Positions 54,665-63,010 of a DNA stretch of 64,000 bases are shown here, piece after piece (the first letter of the stretch is position 1; each line of letters begins with the position of its first letter). The position numbers and the translations under genes were made by a program. Location: assembly GCF_900111405.1 (NCBI RefSeq), contig NZ_FOHJ01000015.1:1-64000 (forward strand). The letters are read 5' to 3'. This DNA is from Salinibacillus kushneri (GTDB taxonomy: Bacteria; Bacillota; Bacilli; Bacillales; Alkalibacillaceae). The notes beneath the pieces are model-generated. The model worked only from the letters and a program-made list of their open reading frames with translations, searched no databases and was not told where the DNA came from.

Positions 54665-54831
54665 GGCTCTGTTAAACATAGGTGTTGATATCCTCTGCAG
54701 TGCGCTCGCTTTCCGCGTGCTTCCTCACATACACCTGTGGGTCTTTCGCATAATGCTCTTCCCGCTGCATTCTCGCACACTTCAGCTCCAATCAACTTGG
54801 TAGAAAATCAACAATAAGCTTTAACACAACC
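54665..54831 (+). repeat. MITE-like element, full copy
   Basis: A 167-bp element, GGCTCTGTTAAACATAGG ... AATAAGCTTTAACACAACC. Inverted ends pair as GGCTCTGTTAAA / TTTAACACAACC (imperfect). TTAATAT flanks both sides (54658-54664 and 54832-54838). It separates rocD and the atl gene, whose stop is 7 nt beyond its end. Confidence 0.85.
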
Positions 54832-54837
54832 TTAATA

Positions 54838-55143
54838 TTAGTGCTTTAGCTGATATTTCTTTAAATCAATGGTACCCTTTTCACTTATCTCAATCCCCTC
54901 CGCTTGTAAATTTACCATTTGCTCATAGCGGGCCTCTTCGCTTTTTATTGCAATTTGCCCTTTTATATTAATCACTCGATGCCAGGGCAAATTATATTTA
55001 CTGCTCATGGTATGAAGAATACGGACCACCTGACGTGCAGCTTTAGGATTTCCAGCTGCCCTAGCAATTTGACCATATGTCATAACCTTTCCCTCGGGTA
55101 TATTCCGAATGACGTTGATCACTTTTTCCGTAAAAGGTGTCAT
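54838..55143 (-). CDS. atl: Alkyltransferase-like (ATL) DNA-repair protein
   Basis: A 101-residue protein of the methylguanine-DNA methyltransferase fold. It has the helix-turn-helix region (EGKVMTYGQIARAAGNPKAARQVVRIL) and the active-site motif, but the reactive Cys of PCHRV is replaced by Trp (PWHRVINIKG). Such ATL proteins bind alkylated guanine without removing it and hand it to nucleotide excision repair. Short length (no N-terminal domain) also fits ATL. The ATG overlaps the DUF418 stop (ATGA), so the two are translated together. Confidence 0.9.
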   Translation of the reverse strand: MTPFTEKVINVIRNIPEGKVMTYGQIARAAGNPKAARQVVRILHTMSSKYNLPWHRVINIKGQIAIKSEEARYEQMVNLQAEGIEISEKGTIDLKKYQLKH

Positions 55144-56309
55144 GATGTAACCTCCTCTACTCTTTTCAGCGGCTGTTTTTTCTTATAAGTTAAGGAACGC
55201 CACACCCATTCTAAAGGGCCAAAATAAAAGCGTATTAACCACCATTTACTAAAAAAGACTTGAAAACTATATAGAATAACCACAATACCTATACTCCAGA
55301 CCGGACTCACTTTTCCATATAAACCAAATCCTGGACCATAAAATAGAAGAAAGCATATAATAGATTGACTTATATAGTTCGTCAAAGACATTTTTCCTAC
55401 GTAGGTTAAAAAATGTAAACGTCTCCCCCACTTTTCATGCTGAAACAGCAAAGTTATACCCACAAGATAAAAGATGCTTGAAGCAGCCCCTCCAACATGG
55501 TCCTGTATAAAGCTTAACCACTCTGGATTGCCGATAAAGTAAGGTCCCATTTTAAATAGTATAAAGACAGCTAGTGAAAGATAAAAAATCCTTTTTAAAA
55601 CAGACTGATAGGTATCGATGTCATGAAGCCATCTCTTCTTCATTAGAAACATCCCAAATAAAAACATCGGTAATAAAACGATAACTGAAAAAACAACTCC
55701 CATTCCACTATTGGAATAAACCCAATCATGGTAGTTTTGTACAAGAATATCTGGTAATGAATGACTTGAATAGTGACTGAAAGCAATAGAAATTCCATCC
55801 TTATTTATCCAGCCTAAGTATCTCCTCGACACATATAAAAACCAAGTATACAAAATACCAGGCACAATAAGCAGAGCTAAAAACCATTTTAATAACGTTT
55901 GGGGTTCTTGACGGAAATAGAAAAAGAGTAAAAAACCAATCGCCCCATAGCTTAATAGAATATCCCCATGCCAAATCATAAAAGCATGAATAACCCCAAA
56001 CCCTAATAGGATGAAAAGCCTTCTTACTAATACTCCATCATTTTGCAATCGATCACTCATCATTTGCATACCAAAACCAAACAATAAAGAAAATAATGTA
56101 TAAAAACTGGCCTGAAAAAAGATATCGATCATCGTTTGAATCGCATGATCCATCGAGGTGTTCCAATACTGCTCCTCTCCACCATAAAGAAAAAATGGTG
56201 CATGAAAAGCTGGAACATTTACCATTAGGATTCCAAATAAGGCAAAACCTCTCGCTGCATCAATCCAGGGTATGCGTTTTGAGCGTTCTGTAGGGGTTGA
56301 ATGAGGCAT
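55140..56309 (-). CDS. DUF418 membrane protein (YeiB-like)
   Basis: A 389-residue membrane protein with about ten helices. RIPWIDAARGFALFGILMVNVPAF at 13-36 is the classical start of the DUF418/YeiB family, and LTNYISQSIICFLLFYG near 305 with the C-terminal FGPLEWVWRSLTYKK are its C-terminal marks. The family resembles acyltransferase-3 membrane proteins; substrate unknown. It shares an ATGA overlap with atl. It is divergent from the gerP operon. Confidence 0.87.
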   Translation of the reverse strand: MPHSTPTERSKRIPWIDAARGFALFGILMVNVPAFHAPFFLYGGEEQYWNTSMDHAIQTMIDIFFQASFYTLFSLLFGFGMQMMSDRLQNDGVLVRRLFILLGFGVIHAFMIWHGDILLSYGAIGFLLFFYFRQEPQTLLKWFLALLIVPGILYTWFLYVSRRYLGWINKDGISIAFSHYSSHSLPDILVQNYHDWVYSNSGMGVVFSVIVLLPMFLFGMFLMKKRWLHDIDTYQSVLKRIFYLSLAVFILFKMGPYFIGNPEWLSFIQDHVGGAASSIFYLVGITLLFQHEKWGRRLHFLTYVGKMSLTNYISQSIICFLLFYGPGFGLYGKVSPVWSIGIVVILYSFQVFFSKWWLIRFYFGPLEWVWRSLTYKKKQPLKRVEEVTS

Positions 56310-56353
56310 AAGTATCTTCCTTTCTGCATAATTGAAATCTATTTATTAAACGA

Positions 56354-56381
56354 ACAGATACCAGCTTCTATACATACACTA
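56354..56381 (+). promoter_or_regulatory. Sigma-K-type promoter of gerP
   Basis: CATACACTA at 56373-56381 matches the sigma-K -10 consensus CATANNNTA; an AC at 56354-56355 lies 17 nt upstream. It is 21 nt before the gerPA start. In Bacillus gerP is transcribed in the mother cell by sigma-K. Confidence 0.65.
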
Positions 56382-56402
56382 CCACAAAAGGAGGCGATGG
56401 AG

Positions 56403-56624
56403 ATGCCTGCATTTGTTGGAGCAGTAAAAGTAAATAGCATCGGTACCTCGAGTATTTTTCATATAGGTGATGTCTATGCCATGTCTCCCGTAAGCTCTGC
56501 TAAAACATTTGCTGGTGGAGGTTCCTTTAATACAGGAGACGGATTAAACATCTCGTTAGACCAATCTTACACGTATGTAACGGACTCTGATATGCTCGAT
56601 CAAAACATAATAGGCAATGCTTAA
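56403..56624 (+). CDS. gerPA: Spore germination protein GerPA
   Basis: A 73-residue member of the GerPA/GerPF family. MPAFVGAVKVNSIGTSSIFHIGDVY and SSAKTFAGGGSFNTGDG are typical. GerP proteins are coat components that let germinants pass through the spore coat to the inner-membrane receptors. It is the first gene of gerPABCDEF, preceded by AAAGGAGG. It shares sequence with gerPF at the other end of the operon. Confidence 0.92.
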   Translation: MPAFVGAVKVNSIGTSSIFHIGDVYAMSPVSSAKTFAGGGSFNTGDGLNISLDQSYTYVTDSDMLDQNIIGNA

Positions 56625-56638
56625 GGAGTGTAATGAAA

Positions 56639-56854
56639 ATGAACTTTACCATTTATCAAAATATATCCATTCGCTACCTGAGAGTGGGTTCCGTGACCAA
56701 TTCATCGGTCCTGCAAATTGGAAGTTCAGGAACGATTCAAGGCTTATCGAATTTATACAATACAGGTGGATACACACAACCTGCGGAGGAAGCAGAGCCA
56801 ATTGGTGAAAACCCAAAGTTTCAACCCTTCGTACCATTATCTCCACCATCCTAA
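56639..56854 (+). CDS. gerPB: Spore germination protein GerPB
   Basis: A 71-residue GerPB protein, MNFTIYQNISIRYLRVGSVTNSSVLQIGSSG, followed by a Pro-rich tail (LSPPS). The second ATG (56639) is taken as the start, ten nt after AAGGAG; the ATG at 56633 is closer (4 nt) and less likely. It lies 14 nt after gerPA. Confidence 0.9.
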   Translation: MNFTIYQNISIRYLRVGSVTNSSVLQIGSSGTIQGLSNLYNTGGYTQPAEEAEPIGENPKFQPFVPLSPPS

Positions 56855-56919
56855 TCACAAAAATTCACAAAATGCATACGATAATCTAGATATTCGCCCA
56901 TTTCAGGAGGGAAGGGCTT

Positions 56920-57504
56920 ATGCAATATTATGACTGGCAGCAATATTTAGCTACATTGGATAAAAAAATGAAACAGATGGAAAAACAAGTACAACAATTG
57001 GAAGACCAAGTTCAGACCATTCAGGATAAGCCTTCCACAAATATTGAAAGAATTGAATATAAATTTGATCAACTGAAAATCGAAACGTTAGAAGGCACGT
57101 TAAATATTGGTCTTTCTCCAGAAGGTCTATCATCGACTGAAGACTTGGCTATACCAGAGCCACAGCAACAAACGAAAAAAACCAATACCGAACAACCACT
57201 TGTCAGGGACATTATGCAGCAGCTACAGCCCTTTATCAATCAAGAATTACCATCTAAAGTTAACCAATTCGCTGAACGATCGGAAAATTCCTTTCCACCA
57301 GGTTTTGAAAAAATGATTATACAGGACGTTTACAGGCAACTCCCAGACCGAATCCACTATTATATTCGTTTACATGCCGAAAATCAAAACGGTTTGCTTA
57401 ATAACCAAATGAAAGAACAGATTATTGAAGATGTGAAGCATGAAATGCTTCACTCGATTAAAAGGTTTATAAATGGAAACGAAGACAAAGGAGGTACGTC
57501 ATGA
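56920..57504 (+). CDS. gerPC: Spore germination protein GerPC
   Basis: A 194-residue GerPC protein. An N-terminal coiled coil (about 10-45, QYLATLDKKMKQMEKQVQQL) is followed by EYKFDQLKIETLEGTLNIGLSPEG, the strand-rich piece shared by GerPC proteins, and a Gln/Thr-rich linker. The C-terminal half is helical (YYIRLHAENQNGLLNNQM, then the IIEDVKHEM segment). It is the largest gene of the operon and ends with GGAGG that also serves gerPD, whose ATG overlaps (ATGA). Confidence 0.9.
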   Translation: MQYYDWQQYLATLDKKMKQMEKQVQQLEDQVQTIQDKPSTNIERIEYKFDQLKIETLEGTLNIGLSPEGLSSTEDLAIPEPQQQTKKTNTEQPLVRDIMQQLQPFINQELPSKVNQFAERSENSFPPGFEKMIIQDVYRQLPDRIHYYIRLHAENQNGLLNNQMKEQIIEDVKHEMLHSIKRFINGNEDKGGTS

Positions 57505-57686
57505 ACTTTACCGTTCACAATTGGGGGCTTAATGTTGGTCACATCCAAATAACAGGAGTCTCGTCTTCATCGGTATTTTTAGTCGGTGATAATGAAACAA
57601 TCAAGCTCTCATCCATGTTTGACACCCCACCTGAATCTTATATTGTTGGATCTATTATTCCATTTGGTGCAGGCAGGGGAGGCTAA
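57501..57686 (+). CDS. gerPD: Spore germination protein GerPD
   Basis: A 61-residue GerPD protein: MNFTVHNWGLNVGHIQITGV at the start, SSSSVFLVGDNETIKL in the middle and a Gly-rich end (PFGAGRGG). It overlaps the gerPC stop by 4 nt and is followed by gerPE after 3 nt. Confidence 0.9.
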   Translation: MNFTVHNWGLNVGHIQITGVSSSSVFLVGDNETIKLSSMFDTPPESYIVGSIIPFGAGRGG

Positions 57687-57689
57687 TGT

Positions 57690-58112
57690 ATGAAACGAAA
57701 TGCTAAAGTTCAGCATATTTATATTAATTCCAACGCTTACGGATCTGTCATTCAGATTGGAGATGCAGTGAAGGCGGATCCTTATATTCGTGCAATTGCC
57801 GTTCAAAAGGAAGGAGCCTTTTTTGATACAAACGATTTTCCATTCTCCGCTTTTCCCCTGTATACTCGTCCATTTCCAGAGATAAAAGAAGAAAGCTCTA
57901 TTCCACAACAACACCACCATAGAGACCGAAACATTCACGTCCATTCGTTTGATATTGAAGGAGTAACAGGATCCTCTATTGTTCAAGTAGGAAGTTTAAA
58001 AGACATTGATGCAAAAGCAAGACTAAAACATTTTCGTATATTAGCAGATGAAGATGAAAAAGAGGAAGAGAATGATAACGAAGAAAATCAGAAGGGAAGA
58101 GAAAATCGATAG
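57690..58112 (+). CDS. gerPE: Spore germination protein GerPE
   Basis: A 140-residue GerPE protein. It starts MKRNAKVQHIYINSNAYGSVIQIGDA, and a second similar block appears near residue 83 (VHSFDIEGVTGSSIVQVGSL). The C-terminus is Glu/Asn/Arg-rich (DEDEKEEENDNEENQKGREN), longer and more charged than in B. subtilis. Three nt separate it from gerPD. Confidence 0.9.
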   Translation: MKRNAKVQHIYINSNAYGSVIQIGDAVKADPYIRAIAVQKEGAFFDTNDFPFSAFPLYTRPFPEIKEESSIPQQHHHRDRNIHVHSFDIEGVTGSSIVQVGSLKDIDAKARLKHFRILADEDEKEEENDNEENQKGRENR

Positions 58113-58249
58113 AACGAGAACTTTTCGATACTTCCTTCATATAATGATAGTGCAGATAAATTGGCTTGGGAGCCATTAACTATGAATAGGCCATACTCCA
58201 TGCCATACGTTTTGATTTAATGAGAAAAATAGCAAAGTAGGTGTCGTCT

Positions 58250-58468
58250 ATGCCTTCCATGGTTGGACCGATTAAAATAAACAGTGTAGATGGCGGAGTG
58301 ATTAATTTTGGAGATTCCTTCTATTTAGCACCCAAAGCCTCTTCTAAAACCAACGCAGGCTCCGGTGCCCTAAACACTGGTGACTTTATCAATACCAACA
58401 ACGGCCTAAGCTCAACCAACCCATTCGATCCCGACTTCAAAGACCAAGGAAACATAGGAAATGCATAG
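58250..58468 (+). CDS. gerPF: Spore germination protein GerPF
   Basis: A 72-residue GerPF protein: MPSMVGPIKINSVDGGVINFG, then FYLAPKASSKTNAGSGALNTGDF. It is separated from gerPE by 137 nt without a gene, more than elsewhere in the operon, so it may have its own promoter. The last codons are GGAAATGCA and TAG, and the repeat unit GAAAAGCG starts at the G of that stop codon. Confidence 0.92.
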   Translation: MPSMVGPIKINSVDGGVINFGDSFYLAPKASSKTNAGSGALNTGDFINTNNGLSSTNPFDPDFKDQGNIGNA

Positions 58469-58596
58469 AAAAGCGGAGGCGACTGGTTAGGCCCGACAGC
58501 ATAAGCACAATTCACGGAGTGGCACGTTTTTAGCCACGGAAGGGCTTTGGCTTATGTCCGCCCAGACCTAGGAGCCGGAGCTAGGCATTCCAAAAG
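58468..58596 (+). repeat. GAAAAGCG hairpin repeat, one unit plus start of another
   Basis: A 123-bp unit from GAAAAGCGGAGGCGACTGG to GAGCCGGAGCTAGGCA, followed by AAAAGCGCAGACGAGTG, a decayed second start. The centre folds as GGCTTAT/ATAAGC with CACGGAGTG..GTTTTTAGCCACG inside. It begins at the gerPF stop codon. Confidence 0.85.
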
Positions 58597-58637
58597 CGCA
58601 GACGAGTGATATATGACATCACTACAAAAATATGCGA

Positions 58638-58674
58638 TAAAATATCCTTCATCAATCTGATGAAGGATATTTTA
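58638..58674 (+). terminator. Terminator after gerPF and its repeat
   Basis: TAAAATATCCTTCATCA and TGATGAAGGATATTTTA, a perfect 17-bp stem around ATC. It lies 170 nt after the gerPF stop, beyond the repeat unit. The T-run is only four bases. Confidence 0.75.
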
Positions 58675-58776
58675 CCTTTCCACATCAATCAAGGCCTTAT
58701 TTGGAGTTATTCTATCCCTATTTTTCTTCCCAAATAATATCCCAGGATCTTTTCTTCTTAAAAGATTTTAGAGCAA

Positions 58777-59090
58777 AAGGAAATCCTGTCTATTTATAAA
58801 ATAATTCGGTCAGTTTAAAGACTAATTCATTCGAATCCATTATGGATTCAACTCCGAATACAAAAAATTCTGTTATAATAGGACCTCTTAATCTGAATCC
58901 TGTTGCTCTTTACGTAATCCATTCAGTTACTTCAGGAATTCCTTCAGCTGTTTGATTAATCCTGTCTATTCTTTCCCTATTCACGACTCTGAAAACTATA
59001 TTTCTGTAAATGTAAAAGAATCCTGTCACTTCATCTCTTATTTCATACGTATATAAATATTATTACGTCATCCCGAACAATAATTAAGTC
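58777..59090 (-). repeat. Array B of a 21-bp-phased GACNGAATT motif
   Basis: On the minus strand, motif-like blocks GACTTAATT, GACGTAATA, GACAGGATT, TACAGAAAT, GTCGTGAAT, GACAGGATT, AACAGAATT, AGTTGAATC, GAATGAATT, GACCGAATT and GACAGGATT begin at about 59090, 59069, 59027, 59008, 58987, 58966, 58874, 58853, 58832, 58811 and 58790. Most neighbours are 21 bp apart (the five from 58874 to 58790 exactly). Stops in all frames argue against a gene. The rest of 58675-59213 shows nothing else. Confidence 0.65.
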
Positions 59091-59213
59091 TTCCCTCTCC
59101 CTATCAAGGTTAGTAAAACTATTTATTGACTGAAACAGCCAGAACAAAAGCGGGAATCATCCGATTAGCGACCCAATCTTTATCCATAAAACTCCATCCA
59201 ATTTTCTATACCA

Positions 59214-59245
59214 TAAAAAAACCCAAACCACTTAATGATTTGGGT
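59214..59245 (-). terminator. Terminator of addBA
   Basis: On the minus strand ACCCAAA and TTTGGGT pair around 11 nt and are followed by seven T. It lies 27 nt after the addA stop codon. Confidence 0.8.
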
Positions 59246-59272
59246 CGTAAGCCTTATTAAGATACTGTTCCC

Positions 59273-62200
59273 TTACTCAACCTCAAGTAAAAATGCTTGA
59301 TCAAAAAAGTAAAGATAAGCCTTCTTCACCGGCTGATTCCAAATTTGTTCCACTGCTCGGCGGTACATCTGTAATTGGAACTGATACCTTTTTTTATAAT
59401 TTTCCTTATCCTTCTCCGTTAATTCCTGAGGCATTTGATCTGTTTTATAATCTAACAGAATCCAGCTATCGTTATCTTGAACAAGACAGTCAATCACCCC
59501 TTGTAACAAAACGACTTCTCCCTTTTCTTTTCCAGTCTCCCAGTCAGCATATACTTCTTCCGCTGGGATACCAAGGCTAAAAGGAATTTCACGTACGATT
59601 TCTTTAGCAGAAAGGAGTTTCTCTCCGATTTCTGTTTGATAAAATTGGGCAATCGCCTGCTTATCAATCACATCCGCTTCCTCTCTTGTAAGCAGTTCCC
59701 TGGAAACAAAGCTTTGTATATACGTTTCAATATCCTCCTCGGAAAGTACCCGCTCAAATGGAAGATGCTGCATGACTGTATGCATGGCGCTGCCTTTTTC
59801 AGCCGCCGTTAACACTTGATTTTCCTGCATAAAGCGTGGTCTCTTCATAATTGGACGTTGACGCTGAAAGCTTCGTACTAATGTATCTCCGCTATATTCA
59901 TCCTTCATTTCACGCTGGCGCTTCAACTCGGTTACAGACTGCTTCGCACGATGAAAAGCTGCTTTTTCATAAGGATACTGATACGTTAATCTCCGCTCTA
60001 CATCCTCATATAAGACATCCCGCTTATTATGAATAGGTTCCCAATCGAAAACTGATTTTCTCAGGTCCTCTTTTCGTTCTTTCGTGATTGTCTCAGGATT
60101 CGCAAATTCACTTGCATGATGAACTGAAATAGCCCAGCTCGATTCATCCTCCCAAATGTCTTGAGGAATAGCCGGAGCTTCTCCTTCTTCCCGCAATACA
60201 TGGCCTGACTTATGCCGAATCAACGCTGGAGCTACCCAGTCTAAGTAATTCGTAGATTCTAAGCGGAAATAAGGTGGCAATACCCATTCTTGCTCTTCTG
60301 CTATCATTTGCCATTTTTCTTTTCGTTTGGTCAAATCCTTCACATTACCGACCATAACCAGCTTTTCCTTCGCACGCGTCAGAGCCACATATAATACACG
60401 CATTTCTTCAGCTATCATTTCCCGGCGCATCGCTATTTTTAAGGCATTAAAAGGCAGAGTCGTATACATAATACGTTTTTCAGGATCAATATATTTCATG
60501 CCCATTCCTAAATCTTTATGCAGTAAATACTTGGCCTTTAAATCCCGCTCATTAAACATTTTGTCCATCGCACCAACAATAACTGCTGGGAACTCAAGCC
60601 CTTTACTTTTATGAATGGTCATAATCCGAACCACATCTTCCTGTTCGCCTAATGCTCTGGCAGCTCCGAGGTCTTCTCCACGCTCCTCCATCCGCTCAAT
60701 AAAGCGAAGAAAACGGAATAGTCCCCGAAATGATGTCGTTTCATAGCTGCGTGCACGGTCATATAATGCACGAAGGTTGGCCTGACGCTGCTTTCCACCA
60801 GGAATACCACCGACAAAATCGTAATAGCCTGTCTCCCGGTAAATTTGCCAGATCAGCTCCGATAACGCTCCCTGTCTGGAAAGGTGTCGCCAGTTCTCTA
60901 GCTGTTCTAAAAACTGACGGGCTGCTTCTGCCGTATCTCCATCGCCTGTTTTCACATAGGCTTTTAAAGCTTTATAATAGTTTTCCTTTGATGCTGCTAA
61001 GCGAATTTGTGCTAGCCCTTCTTCATCCAACCCTACAATTGGTGAACGTAACACGGAAGCCAATGGAATATCCTGCTGAGGATTATCAATCACTTTTAAT
61101 AAGCTAAGCATAATTTTGACTTCTATAGCTTCAAAATAGCCGGATGACAGTTCTGCATAGACAGGAATACCCTGCTGCTTTAACTCTTCCACAATGGCTG
61201 GGGCCCAGGACATACTCCTCAACAAAATGACGATGTCCCGGTATTGAATATTTCGCAGTTGTTCCGTTTGCTTATCCACAACCTGCATGGGGGCTGATCC
61301 ATCCGTGCCAATCCACTTCTTTATTTTCTCTGCGTATGCACGTGCTTCAATTTGAGCTTTCTTCAGGTGCCGAAAATCCTCTTCCCCCTCAGGCTCAGGC
61401 TTAGTCTCTTCATCCCAATCTGCATTATCCACTAAAAGCAGCTCACTGTCAGTATCATTCGAAACCAGTTCATCATAAATTTTATTGCTATAAATGAGTT
61501 CGGCTTCCTGATCGTAATGAATTTCGCCTACTTCTTCATCCAAGATTTGACGGAAAATGAAGTTCGTAGCGGATAAAACTTCCCATCGACTGCGAAAATT
61601 ACGGGATAAATCGATTCGGACATTTTGATTGTCTGTTTCCGCAAACCGTTTATATTTAGAAATAAAAAGACTAGGCTCTGCATGACGGAAGCGGTAAATA
61701 CTTTGCTTCACATCACCAACCATAAATAACTGACCCGCATCCTCTCCTGAAGTAATCATTTGCAGAATCGTTTCCTGAACCAGGTTAGTATCCTGATATT
61801 CATCAATTAAAATTTCCCTAAATTGTCGCTGGTATTGCTTTGCTACTTCAGAAGGCTTTATATTCTCTTCTGCTGATTCATCCAATAGAATGTGCAGGGC
61901 AAAATGCTCTAAATCCGCAAAATCAACGAGGGCTTGTTCCTTTTTTCGAGCTTGAAAACGCTGATGAAAGTCCATTACTAAAACAGCTAATTGCTTCAAA
62001 ATGGGGTAAAGGTCCTGTAAATCCTTCATATAGGATTGTAAACTGCGGGAGAACCATTTTTGTTTCAAGTCTTCAAAACGTTTCTTATAACGGTTTCGAT
62101 AGGCTTTCACCTTTTCTTTTTTATCTTCATCACAATCGACCTTTTTCCGGGACAAAGCCTTAAACTTCCCATTTTCCTGGAAAAACTGCTGTAGCTCTTC

Positions 62201-63010
62201 CCACGTACCATGTACCCGTGCTTTAGCCTCACTTATTTTTTCACGGTCTTCATCAATGGCATCCGCATAATGATAGGGGCCATCACTTTCACGTGTGAGA
62301 TGGAGGGCAAGTTGGGTTTCTTTTAACATGGCATTCAGCTGCTGATCAAGCTCGGATTTAATTAAATCCATCCAAATGAGGTCTTCTGCTTTCGTCTCAT
62401 CCGTAACATGATAGGTTTCTGTCATCTTCTCTAACCACTGCTCAGGCCATGGATTTTGCTTAGCAAAGTCATACAGCTTCATAACCAGCGATTCAATTTC
62501 CACATCACTACGATCACTGGAAAAGCGGTCTACCAAGGCAAAAAACAGTTCCTGTTCTTCTCCTTTTTTCCCATACCAATCTTCAAAAAGCTCTTCTAAA
62601 ATTTCCTGACGAATGAGGTCCGCTTCTAAGTCATCGGCCAGACGAAAGCTTGGATCAATATCCAACTGGTAGCTATACTTGCGCACAATATTTAAGCAAA
62701 AAGAATGTAACGTGGAAATTTGTGCCCGTTGTAATAACGATAATTGTTTCTTTAAATGATTGGAATCCGGATGTTCCTTTAATGCAGACTCAAGCGCCTC
62801 TCCTACACGATTTCTCATTTCCTGGGCAGCGGCATTTGTAAAGGTGACGACCAATAGTTCATCAATATTCACCGGATGATTCTGATTGAGCAGCTTCTGG
62901 ATAATCCTCTCGACTAATACAGCCGTTTTTCCTGATCCTGCAGCCGCCGCAACGAGAATATCCGTACCATCCGTATAAATGGCCCGTTCCTGGTCCTCTG
63001 TCCACTTCAT
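59273..63010 (-). CDS. addA: Helicase-nuclease subunit AddA
   Basis: A 1245-residue subunit of the AddAB recombination helicase-nuclease, which resects double-strand breaks to single-stranded DNA for RecA. UvrD-type helicase motifs are visible: Walker A VAAAGSGKTAVLVERI near 20, QISTLHSFCLNIV near 97, IDEYQDTN near 405, VGDVKQSIYRFRHAEPSLF near 432, RNFRSR near 465, TIHKSKGLEFPAVIVG near 820 and LYVALTRAKEKL near 890. The C-terminal RecB-like nuclease has VIDCLVQ and ILLDYKTDQ near 1190. The ATG directly follows the addB stop (TAGATG). Confidence 0.97.
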   Translation of the reverse strand: MKWTEDQERAIYTDGTDILVAAAAGSGKTAVLVERIIQKLLNQNHPVNIDELLVVTFTNAAAQEMRNRVGEALESALKEHPDSNHLKKQLSLLQRAQISTLHSFCLNIVRKYSYQLDIDPSFRLADDLEADLIRQEILEELFEDWYGKKGEEQELFFALVDRFSSDRSDVEIESLVMKLYDFAKQNPWPEQWLEKMTETYHVTDETKAEDLIWMDLIKSELDQQLNAMLKETQLALHLTRESDGPYHYADAIDEDREKISEAKARVHGTWEELQQFFQENGKFKALSRKKVDCDEDKKEKVKAYRNRYKKRFEDLKQKWFSRSLQSYMKDLQDLYPILKQLAVLVMDFHQRFQARKKEQALVDFADLEHFALHILLDESAEENIKPSEVAKQYQRQFREILIDEYQDTNLVQETILQMITSGEDAGQLFMVGDVKQSIYRFRHAEPSLFISKYKRFAETDNQNVRIDLSRNFRSRWEVLSATNFIFRQILDEEVGEIHYDQEAELIYSNKIYDELVSNDTDSELLLVDNADWDEETKPEPEGEEDFRHLKKAQIEARAYAEKIKKWIGTDGSAPMQVVDKQTEQLRNIQYRDIVILLRSMSWAPAIVEELKQQGIPVYAELSSGYFEAIEVKIMLSLLKVIDNPQQDIPLASVLRSPIVGLDEEGLAQIRLAASKENYYKALKAYVKTGDGDTAEAARQFLEQLENWRHLSRQGALSELIWQIYRETGYYDFVGGIPGGKQRQANLRALYDRARSYETTSFRGLFRFLRFIERMEERGEDLGAARALGEQEDVVRIMTIHKSKGLEFPAVIVGAMDKMFNERDLKAKYLLHKDLGMGMKYIDPEKRIMYTTLPFNALKIAMRREMIAEEMRVLYVALTRAKEKLVMVGNVKDLTKRKEKWQMIAEEQEWVLPPYFRLESTNYLDWVAPALIRHKSGHVLREEGEAPAIPQDIWEDESSWAISVHHASEFANPETITKERKEDLRKSVFDWEPIHNKRDVLYEDVERRLTYQYPYEKAAFHRAKQSVTELKRQREMKDEYSGDTLVRSFQRQRPIMKRPRFMQENQVLTAAEKGSAMHTVMQHLPFERVLSEEDIETYIQSFVSRELLTREEADVIDKQAIAQFYQTEIGEKLLSAKEIVREIPFSLGIPAEEVYADWETGKEKGEVVLLQGVIDCLVQDNDSWILLDYKTDQMPQELTEKDKENYKKRYQFQLQMYRRAVEQIWNQPVKKAYLYFFDQAFLLEVE

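Noticed and set aside
33441-58596. GAAAAGCG tandem units as CRISPR arrays
   Set aside because: Units are 122-124 bp, repeat end to end with no unique spacers, fold as large hairpins, and no cas genes are near.
58777-59090. 21-bp-phased arrays as CRISPR or simple satellite
   Set aside because: Only about 6-9 positions per unit are conserved and the rest differ in every unit, so it is neither direct-repeat-plus-spacer nor a plain tandem repeat.
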